From Paraburkholderia lacunae (lineage in GTDB: Bacteria; Pseudomonadota; Gammaproteobacteria; Burkholderiales; Burkholderiaceae), in NCBI RefSeq assembly GCF_003353175.1, contig NZ_QHKS01000022.1:62251-126250 (forward strand): a stretch of 64,000 nt of DNA, read 5' to 3'. This document shows positions 1 to 8,378 of this stretch, one piece after another. Position 1 is the stretch's first letter. The number at the start of each line of letters is the position of its first letter. The notes under the pieces are model-generated. The model saw only the letters and a program-made list of their open reading frames with translations. It was not told the DNA's origin and made no database searches. The translations under genes and the position numbers were made by a program.

Positions 1-28
1 GGGAGACAATGCTGGCGGCAATGCGGCG

Positions 29-748
29 TTAATCCAGAAAATCGCAATTCGCTTCGACGAATGCCGCGAGATCGAGCGAGTGCTGACGCACGAGCCGCTC
101 GGCCAATTCGGTATCGCGCTGCTCCAGCGCCTCGATGATGCGCAGGTGATCGACGATGGAACGCGACGCGCGGTCGCTCTGCGAAATGGTCATGCGGCGA
201 ATCGCCCGCACGTGGATAAAGATGTTCTTGATCGTGTCCAGGATGATCTGCGACTTCGACAACTCGACGATCGCCTGGTGAAACGCAATGTTGGCGTCCG
301 AATATTCGGCGATGTGCTCGGCCGGCGTGGCGTCGCGGAAATGGTCGAACATGTGGCGCAGCCGGGCGATTTCCTCGTCTGTGGCGTGCAGCGTAGCGAG
401 ACGCGCCGCCATGCTTTCGAGCGCCGCCCACATCTGGATCATCTCGACGATTTCGCGTTTGCTCTTGCGCACGATATAGATGCCGCGGCGCGGCACCATG
501 CGCAGAAAACCCTCCTGCTCGAGCAGCGTCATCGCCTCGCGCACCGGCGTGCGGCTCACGCCGAGCGACTCGCTCAGCACGCGTTCGTCGAGGCGAATCT
601 CTTCGCGCGTCTGATAGATATCCGCGTCGGCAATGGCCTGGCGAAGCATCGCGTACGCCTGATCGCGCAAGCTCGCGCTTGCGCCGATCGGCTGCAGTGA
701 CAACGTCAACGGTGTGGACACTGCTTCAGTTTGAAGTTCTGACGACAT
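29..748 (-). CDS. GntR-family (FadR/FCD type) transcriptional regulator
   Basis: A 239-residue one-domain-pair regulator. Residues about 27-96 form a winged helix-turn-helix with the family's SRTPVREA recognition helix and the EGFLRMVPRRG wing. Residues about 100-230 are the all-helical FCD domain that binds small carboxylic acids in this family. The ATG at 748 has a GAGG ribosome site upstream. It lies opposite the OFA transporter at 1695, with a decayed transporter between them, so control of carboxylate uptake is a reasonable inference. The ligand cannot be read from the sequence. Confidence 0.9.
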   Translation of the reverse strand: MSSELQTEAVSTPLTLSLQPIGASASLRDQAYAMLRQAIADADIYQTREEIRLDERVLSESLGVSRTPVREAMTLLEQEGFLRMVPRRGIYIVRKSKREIVEMIQMWAALESMAARLATLHATDEEIARLRHMFDHFRDATPAEHIAEYSDANIAFHQAIVELSKSQIILDTIKNIFIHVRAIRRMTISQSDRASRSIVDHLRIIEALEQRDTELAERLVRQHSLDLAAFVEANCDFLD

Positions 749-950
749 TCATCGCCTCTTGTTGAACATGAGCACGGTACGGCGCCGCCGCTGCCAACCC
801 ACTACGTTGTTCGCCGAGGCCGATGAACCGGCCATGTTGCGCTGCAAGCTGCGCAACCGGCTGTGGGATCCAACGAGTCAGCAGAACGGTGGCGGCGGAG
901 CCAAGACCAACGACAGCAACGGCAAGCAGCGAGAGAGGAACAAGTTCCAT
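726..950 (-). CDS. Small membrane protein of unknown function upstream of gntR
   Basis: A possible 74-residue protein starting at an ATG with a well-placed GGAG site six bases upstream. The first 25 residues form one hydrophobic helix (LSLLAVAVVGLG...), followed by a polar tail. It ends 23 bases inside the gntR gene, so the two would be co-transcribed and translationally coupled. An inverted repeat lies just upstream at 963-991. The tail looks low in information and I do not recognise a family, so it could be a chance reading frame or a decayed gene. Confidence 0.35.
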   Translation of the reverse strand: MELVPLSLLAVAVVGLGSAATVLLTRWIPQPVAQLAAQHGRFIGLGEQRSGLAAAAPYRAHVQQEAMNVVRTSN

Positions 951-962
951 TTGTAACTCCGG

Positions 963-991
963 ATGATTGAGTGATGAGATGCCTCAATCAT
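963..991. promoter_or_regulatory. Inverted repeat, possible operator
   Basis: Two perfect 9-base arms, ATGATTGAG and CTCAATCAT, are separated by 11 bases just upstream of the small minus-strand gene that leads into gntR. The arm size and spacing suit a dimeric regulator site, and GntR autoregulation is the simplest reading. A role as an RNA hairpin is also possible. No footprint-like consensus was recognised. Confidence 0.4.
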
Positions 992-1108
992 ATGCTGCAA
1001 CGCCGCATAAATCAATATTCTGTATGTAGTATATCAATCATTGTTGTTTTTAGGATTGCATCGTTACGGTAGCACGGGCGAGCCACGGACGGTTCACTGC
1101 CCGGCTGC

Positions 1109-1270
1109 CAGGTGGCGAGCGTGGTCGGTGGCGGCTTCACGCCGTTTATCGCGGTGGCGCTCGGCTGCTTTGCCGGTGGCTCGTGGCATCCGATGGCGGC
1201 TTATCTGGCGATCGGCTGTCTGATCTCGGTGCAGGCGGCAAAAATGAAGACCGGGCGCACGCTCGCCTGA
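1109..1270 (+). pseudogene. C-terminal remnant of an MHS-family MFS transporter
   Basis: Reading from 1109 to the TGA at 1268 gives 53 residues beginning QVASVVGGGFTPFIAVAL and ending ISVQAAKMKTGRTLA. This is the usual ending of metabolite:H+ symporters (MHS), where this helix comes about 80 residues before the end. No start codon or upstream membrane segments are present, and the sequence before 1105 does not continue the match. A strong terminator follows at 1292. It is therefore the tail of a deleted transporter gene, and the full MHS gene at 14751-16061 shows the intact type. Confidence 0.75.
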
Positions 1271-1291
1271 TTCTCGCCAGCATCTGTTACA

Positions 1292-1337
1292 GCGGGCCGG
1301 CGTGGCAAGGTTGCCACTGCCGGCCCGCTTTGTTTTT
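1292..1337 (+). terminator. Rho-independent terminator behind the transporter remnant
   Basis: A long GC-rich stem (GCGGGCCGGC with GCCGGCCCGC, continued inward by TGGCAA and TTGCCA) is followed by TTTGTTTTT. It sits 22 bases after the stop codon of the truncated transporter and is presumably its original terminator. It insulates the OFA gene downstream. Confidence 0.85.
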
Positions 1338-1694
1338 GGTGCAGGGATTCTCGTGACAGACATTTTCCTTTCGCCGCCTTACATTCTTGCCCGTTTCGGC
1401 CTTCCCTTTGCGTTCCACTCGGCGGCTCCCCCAGCGAATCCGCCACGTACAGCCGCAATCCCACATGCTAGATGCATTTCATCAGACTTATGAATTATGC
1501 ATTTTAATCTCATATTGCAATGCAAAACTTCTCAATCTATCGTTCCCCGGAGCGGTGTTTGTTGCAAATATGTACGCCAGATATGAAATATTAAGACATA
1601 TATTCGACGTGGAAATCTGCGATTTTTATACCGCGACATCTCAAGCATTTGCGCCAGCCGCCGATAATAAAGCATTCGTCTACGGAGACCGACC
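1338..1694 (+). other. Leader and promoter region of the OFA transporter gene
   Basis: No gene is visible. The stretch from about 1490 to 1650 is much richer in A+T than its surroundings and holds two palindromic ATGCAT sites (1472-1477 and 1497-1502). These features suit a promoter with regulator sites for the transporter that starts at 1695. I could not fix the -35 and -10 boxes with confidence. Confidence 0.4.
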
Positions 1695-3098
1695 ATGAGC
1701 AGCATCACTGAGCCGAGCGGTAATCAAGGCTCCGTCCCCTTCTTTTCCAAGCAGGCCACCGTCGCGAAACCGGGTTTCTCGCGCTGGATGGTTCCGCCCG
1801 CGGCGCTCGCCGTCCACCTCTGTATCGGCCAGGCGTATGCCTTCTCGGTGTTCAATGGTCCGCTGACCAAAGTGATCGGCATCACGCAGTCGGCGGCGGA
1901 CGATTGGTCGCTGACTTCGCTCGGCTGGATTTTTTCGCTGGCAATCGTGTTTCTCGGTTTGTCCGCGGCGTTTGCCGGCAAGTGGCTCGAACACGTCGGT
2001 CCGCGCCGCACGATGTTCACCGCGGCATGCTGCTTCGGCGGCGGCTTTCTGGTGTCCGCGCTCGGCGTGCATCTGCATCAGATCGTATTGCTGTATCTCG
2101 GCTACGGCGTGATCGGCGGCATCGGGCTCGGCCTCGGCTATGTCTCGCCGGTGTCGACGCTGATCCGCTGGTTCCCCGACCGCCGCGGCATGGCGACCGG
2201 CATGGCGATCATGGGTTTCGGCGGCGGCGCGATGATTGCCGCCCCGCTCTCCGTGGCGCTGATGAACCACTTCCGCAGTGCGACCAGCGTCGGCGTGGCC
2301 GAGACCTTTGTCGTGCTCGGCATTGCGTATTTCATCTCGATGTCGATCGGCGCGCTGGCGATCCGCGTGCCGCCGGTCGATTGGCAACCCGCCGGCTGGA
2401 CGCCGAGCGCGACCAATCAGAAGAAGATGATTTCGCGCAACCACGTACATATTGACCAGGCGCTGAAAACGCCGCAGTTCTATCTGATCTGGCTGGTGCT
2501 GTTCCTGAACGTGACGGCCGGCATCGGTATTCTCGGCCAGGCTTCGGTGATGATTCAGGAAAGCTTCAAGGACACCGTGACGGCAGCCGCGGCGGCCGGT
2601 TTCGTCGGCCTGCTGTCGCTGTTCAACATGGGCGGCCGTTTTGTGTGGGCTTCGGCTTCGGACTGGATCGGCCGCAAGAACACCTACTTCATCTTCTTCT
2701 TGCTCGGCGCCGTGCTGTATTACCTCGTGCCGGGTTTCGCCGCTTCCGGCCAGATCGCACTGTTCGTGCTCGCTTACTGCGTGATCCTGTCGATGTACGG
2801 CGGCGGTTTCTCGACCGTGCCGGCGTATCTCGCGGACATGTTCGGCACGGCGTTCGTCGGCGGCATTCACGGCCGCCTGTTGACCGCATGGGCCGCGGCG
2901 GGCGTCGCAGGTCCGGTGCTGGTGAATTACATCCGTGCCTATGAAGTCGCACACGGCGTGGCAAAAGCGGACGCCTACACGATGACGGTTCACATCATGG
3001 CCGTGCTGCTGGTGGTCGGTTTCGTCTGCAATCTGCTGATCAGGCGCGTGGACGACAAGCACCACATGACCGATGCACAACTCGCCAAAGGCGCCTAA
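1695..3098 (+). CDS. OFA-family (oxalate/formate antiporter-like) MFS transporter
   Basis: A 467-residue inner-membrane transporter of the major facilitator superfamily with about 12 hydrophobic segments. The N-terminal half has the OFA-type pattern AFSVFNGPL, and the loop between helices 2 and 3 contains EHVGPRR. A conserved RWFPDRRGMATGMA motif lies at about residue 155, and GRKNTYF marks the equivalent loop of the second half. Members exchange or import small carboxylates; the true substrate is not known. A GGAG site precedes the ATG. The 42-residue partner follows after 10 bases, and the GntR regulator lies upstream on the other strand. Confidence 0.9.
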   Translation: MSSITEPSGNQGSVPFFSKQATVAKPGFSRWMVPPAALAVHLCIGQAYAFSVFNGPLTKVIGITQSAADDWSLTSLGWIFSLAIVFLGLSAAFAGKWLEHVGPRRTMFTAACCFGGGFLVSALGVHLHQIVLLYLGYGVIGGIGLGLGYVSPVSTLIRWFPDRRGMATGMAIMGFGGGAMIAAPLSVALMNHFRSATSVGVAETFVVLGIAYFISMSIGALAIRVPPVDWQPAGWTPSATNQKKMISRNHVHIDQALKTPQFYLIWLVLFLNVTAGIGILGQASVMIQESFKDTVTAAAAAGFVGLLSLFNMGGRFVWASASDWIGRKNTYFIFFLLGAVLYYLVPGFAASGQIALFVLAYCVILSMYGGGFSTVPAYLADMFGTAFVGGIHGRLLTAWAAAGVAGPVLVNYIRAYEVAHGVAKADAYTMTVHIMAVLLVVGFVCNLLIRRVDDKHHMTDAQLAKGA

Positions 3099-3108
3099 GG
3101 AGACTCGC

Positions 3109-3237
3109 ATGTCGACCGTTCAAGCCGTTCATCCGACCAACAAGGTCAAACTCGCCCTCTTCTGGCTGTACGTAACGATTCCGCTGGCGTGGGGCGTGGT
3201 GAATACCCTCTCGCAAGCGATGAAACTGTTCAAGTAA
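3109..3237 (+). CDS. MFS transporter small subunit-like membrane peptide (42 aa)
   Basis: A 42-residue protein with one membrane helix (LALFWLYVTIPLAWGVVNTL) starting 10 bases after the OFA transporter stop. An AAGGAG site overlaps that stop codon. Short single-helix proteins of this kind regularly follow OFA-type transporters in Burkholderiaceae and other proteobacteria and are annotated as the transporter's small subunit. That they bind the large protein is a family annotation that cannot be shown here. It is too short for most gene finders but its ribosome site and spacing are convincing. Confidence 0.85.
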   Translation: MSTVQAVHPTNKVKLALFWLYVTIPLAWGVVNTLSQAMKLFK

Positions 3238-3247
3238 GCGTTTGAAC

Positions 3248-3279
3248 GGCACCCCGCGCGATACTACGTGCGGGGTGCC
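3248..3279 (+). terminator. Hairpin after the transporter operon
   Basis: A perfect 10-base stem, GGCACCCCGC with GCGGGGTGCC, encloses a 12-base loop 10 bases after the small-subunit stop. The stem is strong, but no T-tract follows, so it may act as a 3'-end stabiliser or as a factor-dependent terminator. Confidence 0.5.
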
Positions 3280-3487
3280 GGGCTGGTTATCCTGCTGCGT
3301 TTTCACGACGCGGCACCCTCCCCCCGCCAGGCTGCCACCGGTACGCCACGGCGGCGCCGAGCTCTACAACGGACCGGCGGCGGACCCCCAGCGGACCCAC
3401 GCCGGATGCCCGGCGGCCCGGATGCCCGGCGGCCCGCGCTGCCTCGCCGCCCCGTGCGAGCCCTACGCGGTTATGCGGCCCAGCCGC

Positions 3488-3913
3488 CTAGATCTTCTCG
3501 AACAGCACTTCCTGCGCGCCTTCCCATAGCACCTTGGTGCCGAGTTCGCGCAGCTTCTCCTTACCTTCGACGATGGTCAGGAAGTGATTGCCCGCGAGTT
3601 GGCCCAGCTTGCTTGCGAAGCAGCAGGAGCCGTAGGCGAGGATGATCTCCGTTTCGCTGTAGCCGCCCGGGTAGAAGAGAATGTCGCCGACCGACGGATG
3701 ACTCGTGTGATTCTCGAAACCGACCGGCGCGCCGTCGTTCTCGAGCTTGAAGTCGCCGAGAGGCACCCAGCAGCCCTCGCCGCTCCAGCGCACATGGATG
3801 ATCTTCTGGCGGTACGGCAGCAGCTTCAGGAAAGCGGCCACGGTTTGCGGCGCGTCCGGATGGGTTTCGGCGGTCAATACATGGCCGCATGAAGTGATTC
3901 GAAGTTGGGTCAT
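3488..3913 (-). CDS. DUF3830 family protein (cyclophilin-like fold)
   Basis: A 141-residue cytosolic protein starting MTQLRITSCG, the usual length and beginning of DUF3830. The reading frame is open to 4087, but the extra N-terminal residues are low-complexity and rich in W, G, S and A, so the ATG at 3913 is preferred. The segment FYPGGYSETEIILAYG is the conserved family core. The function is unknown, although members often sit beside transporters or amidohydrolases for small carboxylates. It is convergent with the OFA operon. Confidence 0.8.
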   Translation of the reverse strand: MTQLRITSCGHVLTAETHPDAPQTVAAFLKLLPYRQKIIHVRWSGEGCWVPLGDFKLENDGAPVGFENHTSHPSVGDILFYPGGYSETEIILAYGSCCFASKLGQLAGNHFLTIVEGKEKLRELGTKVLWEGAQEVLFEKI

Positions 3914-4416
3914 CGCTAGGTATCCGGTATGACGGGTTGAATGGCCTGGTCGGTCAGACGCCGGCCAGGCCGAGCCAAGCCAAGCCAAGCCGCTGGCGCG
4001 ATATTCTGTCGGCCGGTGCGTGGCATCGACAGGTACAGTTGCCGCACATCCGGTCAGGCCAGTTGAAAAAGAGCGGCCAAGCAGCATCGAGGCCAGCCGG
4101 CGCCATTTCTCTCTTCACATGCGCCCCGAAAGTTCGTAGTTTGCAAGCCGCGCAATGAGCAGCACACTGCGAAAGTTGCGTGTTTGCCGCCATGGCGGCT
4201 CATCGGACTTGCCACTCGATGATCCACCGCGGCATTTGGCGATACGTTGCGCGCGGCGTGCCGATCGCGGTGGCCGGTAATCGACCGGTAATCGATTGCC
4301 GCACTGCACACTGTCCACGCAAACGGGTACGCGCACAGTGCCGGCCGCGACTGCCGCGGCGCTGCCGGCTCGCGGTCACGAACCACCATCCCGCCGCGAA
4401 CCGCGCAAACCTCGGA
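3914..4416. other. Intergenic region, no gene recognised
   Basis: This holds the likely promoter of the DUF3830 gene and the downstream side of the AraC gene. At 3970-3993 there is a short run of the unit AAGCC, and around 4278-4298 a near-repeat of the unit GGTAATCGA. The open frames here have no family likeness and biased, arginine-rich composition. Confidence 0.5.
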
Positions 4417-5331
4417 TCAGCCGCGCAACCGGTAAGCAAGCGGCGTCACGCCATAGCCACGCTTGAACTGCACGGAGAAATGACTGGCATTCTCGAAACC
4501 AACCGCAAGCGCGATTTGCAGCACCGTCTGATCGGTAGTGCGCAGCAGTCTCGCGGCTTCTTCCAGCCGCAAGCGCGTAACGAACTGATGTGGCGTTTCG
4601 CCGGTCTCGCGGCGAAACACGCGCGCGAAGTGAAAACTGCTGAGTCCGGCGTGCGCGGCCAGTTCGCTGATCGCCAGATCGGCGGCAAGATTGGCCTGCA
4701 CGTAGTCGATCACGCGGCGTATGCGACGCGGCACCAGCCGCTCCGGGCCCGCCGCCGGACCTGCTGAACCGTTGTTGCGGCCGCGCGAATAATGTTGCAA
4801 CAGATGCGCGGCGAGCGCGTGAGCCAACGCGTCGACGTAAAGACGCGAGTCGGACGGATCGCCGGCAGCGCGATGCAATGCAGCGAGCATCGCCGCGATC
4901 AGCGGATCGTGAAACTGCATCGCGTCGCTCAGTGACAGCTCGCGTGAGCCGCCCAGTTCCATCTGATCGGCGACGCTGTCGATCAGGCTTCGCTCCATGG
5001 GCAGATGGACGGTCGACAACGGCTCGTCGCTGATCGAACGCCAGCGCCAGGAGATCGGCACGGGCGGCACGAACCAGACGTCGCCCAACCGCAGGTCGGC
5101 ACTTTCCCAGCGGCCGTCCAGGTTGCGCTCGAGATGTTCGGCGCCGCTGGCGAGCGTCATCAGCGTGAGGTCCTGCAAGCCGGGCGCCTCCAGCAGTTCC
5201 TGCTCGTTCGGTTCGAGATACGAGCGCAGCACCAGGTTTCGCCACGGCCGCTCGACGCTCGACACCAGTTTCTGGCCCGCCATATAGCGATCGTAGGCGA
5301 GCGTTGTTGTCAGCTTTGGAACTCTTGCCAT
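4417..5331 (-). CDS. AraC-family transcriptional regulator
   Basis: A 304-residue regulator. The N-terminal 190 residues are a ligand-sensing region without a recognised sub-family. The C-terminal 100 residues hold two helix-turn-helix units: ISELAAHAGLSSFHFARVFR and, near the end, ALAVGFENASHFSVQFKR, with the closing G-x-TPLAYR motif. The start at 5331 is chosen because AGGAG lies six bases upstream; an ATG eight codons earlier lacks a ribosome site. It diverges from the LuxR gene at 5512. The target genes are unknown. Confidence 0.9.
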   Translation of the reverse strand: MARVPKLTTTLAYDRYMAGQKLVSSVERPWRNLVLRSYLEPNEQELLEAPGLQDLTLMTLASGAEHLERNLDGRWESADLRLGDVWFVPPVPISWRWRSISDEPLSTVHLPMERSLIDSVADQMELGGSRELSLSDAMQFHDPLIAAMLAALHRAAGDPSDSRLYVDALAHALAAHLLQHYSRGRNNGSAGPAAGPERLVPRRIRRVIDYVQANLAADLAISELAAHAGLSSFHFARVFRRETGETPHQFVTRLRLEEAARLLRTTDQTVLQIALAVGFENASHFSVQFKRGYGVTPLAYRLRG

Positions 5332-5511
5332 CGCGTCTCCTGAAACATGCCGCATGCAGATGAGAAACCCAGCGGGCTCGCGCCCGCCCGCAAGCAGTCA
5401 GCGCAAGATTTCAAAAATGATAGCAAGGAAGCAGCTACCGTAATATTTGGAAATAGTTAATCATTCAGGTCGTCGTCCATCACGCGTTTCGAACGCCGGA
5501 GCTACCGTTTC

Positions 5512-6516
5512 ATGGAACACGAATGCGATACGCTGCCGCATTGGCTGACTGGCTCGCCGCAAGGCGAAGCCGGTCGGGCGTCGGCATCTTACAACTCAGC
5601 GGTTTCCGCACAATCGGCTTACCAGGCCGGCGCGCGGCAACCGGCGAAATCAGCCCACGCGGCTGAAGCAACCCGGGCGGCAGTCCGCACGGCTTCGTCA
5701 GGCATGACGACGGCGGGCTTTCTCACGCTCTTCACCGAGGAGGAAATCGGCACGCCCTCGCCTGCCACGCGGCGGGCCACGCCCGTCATCAGTCCGCTGG
5801 TCCGTTTTGGCAGTGCGCAGGACCGCATCGAATTCGTGCGGCAGCGCATCAAACAGCTCGGCTTCGACTCGTTCAGCTATACGGCCACGCGCACCACCGC
5901 CCATCACAAGACGATGTTCGTGCTGACCAGCTACGAGTCGCAGGCGTGGCTCACGCGTTACTTCCGCGAGCGCTATTTCGAGCTCGATCCGCGTGTCGCG
6001 CTGGCGTCGCCGACCGGGCTGCCGTTCCTGTGGAATACAGCCGACATGCGCGCCGATCTGCCGCGTGCGCAAATGCGCAGCGAGCGGCTCTGCGGCATGA
6101 TCGACCTGCTGGAGGCGACCGGCCGCAAAAGCGGGATTCTGACGCAGATGCCGCTGCCCGAGCCGGAATTGAGCGCGAGCCTGTGCTTCAATTCGGAGAT
6201 CGGCAATCCGCGCTGGATGACCGAATCGATCGTGGCCGAGACGCTGATGTTCGCGCACACGATCCACGAATTCATCTGGACGCACGCGAAAAGCGTGATT
6301 GGCATTGCGCCCGAGCAGCCGCAGCGCGTCGCGCTGAGCGACTTGCAGCATGCGGTGCTGAGGGCGGTGGTACAGGGGCAGCGCGACAAGGAAATCGCCT
6401 ACTTCCTCGGGCTGTCGCCGCACAACGTCGACTACCACCTGCGCCGGCTGCGGCAATTGTTCAAGGTGCGCAACCGCGTGCAGTTGATCAACGTCGCGCA
6501 GGGGTATGTGTCGTAA
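5512..6516 (+). CDS. LuxR-family regulator with autoinducer-binding domain (LuxR solo)
   Basis: A 334-residue protein. After a 64-residue polar N-terminal extension comes an autoinducer-binding domain that keeps the usual signature: Y and DP in YFELDPR, W in LPFLWN, and G in RKSGIL. The C-terminal 65 residues are a LuxR helix-turn-helix (LSDLQHAVLRAVVQGQRDKEIAYFLG, where the helix pair is LSPHNVDYHLRRL). No luxI-type synthase is present in the window, so it is an orphan receptor here. A later ATG at 5704 would remove the extension, but its ribosome site is no better. Confidence 0.85.
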   Translation: MEHECDTLPHWLTGSPQGEAGRASASYNSAVSAQSAYQAGARQPAKSAHAAEATRAAVRTASSGMTTAGFLTLFTEEEIGTPSPATRRATPVISPLVRFGSAQDRIEFVRQRIKQLGFDSFSYTATRTTAHHKTMFVLTSYESQAWLTRYFRERYFELDPRVALASPTGLPFLWNTADMRADLPRAQMRSERLCGMIDLLEATGRKSGILTQMPLPEPELSASLCFNSEIGNPRWMTESIVAETLMFAHTIHEFIWTHAKSVIGIAPEQPQRVALSDLQHAVLRAVVQGQRDKEIAYFLGLSPHNVDYHLRRLRQLFKVRNRVQLINVAQGYVS

Positions 6517-6547
6517 TGGATATCGGCATCCGTGATGGGGATGCCGA

Positions 6548-7305
6548 TCACGACTTAAGACGATAGCCCGTCTTGAAGATCCACGCGACGATCGCGAGAA
6601 ACACCGCGAGAAACACCGCGGTCATGCCAAGGCTCACGCCGACATGCACGTCTGCGATCCCATAGAAGCTCCAGCGAAACCCGCTGACCAGATAGACGAT
6701 CGGATTGAACAACGTCACGACCTTCCAGAACGGCGGCAGCATATTGACCGCATAGAAACTGCCGCCGAGAAACGTCAGCGGCGTGACGATCAGAAGCGGC
6801 ACGAGTTGCAGCTTCTCGAAGCTATCGGCCCAGATGCCGATGATGAAACCGAACAGACTGAACGTCACCGCGGTGAGCACGAGAAACAGAATCATCCAGA
6901 GCGGGTGCTGCACCTGCAACGGCACGAACAGTCCCGCGCTGGCGAGAATGATCAGGCCCAGCAGAATCGACTTGGTCGCCGCCGCGCCCACATAACTCAC
7001 GACGATCTCGAGATACGAGACCGGCGCCGACAGCAGCTCATAGATCGTCCCCGTGAAGCGCGGAAAGTAAATCCCGAACGAAGCATTCGAAATGCTTTGC
7101 GACAGCAGCGACAGCATGATCAAACCCGGCACGATGAACGCGCCGTAACTGATGCCGTCCACCTCCTTGATGCGCGAGCCGATCGCCGCGCCGAACACGA
7201 CGAAGTAAAGCGAAGTGGAAATCACCGGCGCGATGATGCTTTGCATCAGCGTGCGCCACGTGCGCGCCATTTCGAACTTGTAGATCGCGCGAATTGCGTA
7301 GAGAT

Positions 7306-7309
<4 letters not shown>
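6548..7309 (-). CDS. ABC-2 type transporter permease (YadH-like)
   Basis: A 253-residue inner-membrane protein with six hydrophobic segments and the ABC-2 signature region FLGGSFYAVNMLPPFW followed by NPIVYLVSGFRW. This is the export permease type that works with a separate ATPase as a dimer of pairs. Its ATG overlaps the TGA of the ATPase gene by four bases, so the two are translationally coupled. The exported substrate is unknown; relatives move lipids, polysaccharides or drugs. Confidence 0.9.
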
Positions 7310-8253
<944 letters not shown>

Positions 8254-8378
8254 CGGTATTGGATTGGAAGGAGGCGGTGCGAATGCGCGACCGCACCCGC
8301 AATTTAAATGAAAGATCGAAAGCGTGCAGCGCGGCGCTCTTTTAAGTAAAAACCGCGCAGGCTTCGCTCACCCCGCCC

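Noticed and set aside
1680..3110. A 476-codon minus-strand open frame opposite the OFA transporter
   Set aside because: It is extremely rich in Arg, His and Asp and mirrors the codons of the real gene; it has no family likeness. This is a G+C-driven shadow.
3970..3993. Repeated AAGCC units as a possible CRISPR or iteron array
   Set aside because: Only about four units of five bases, with no spacers and no cas or replication genes.
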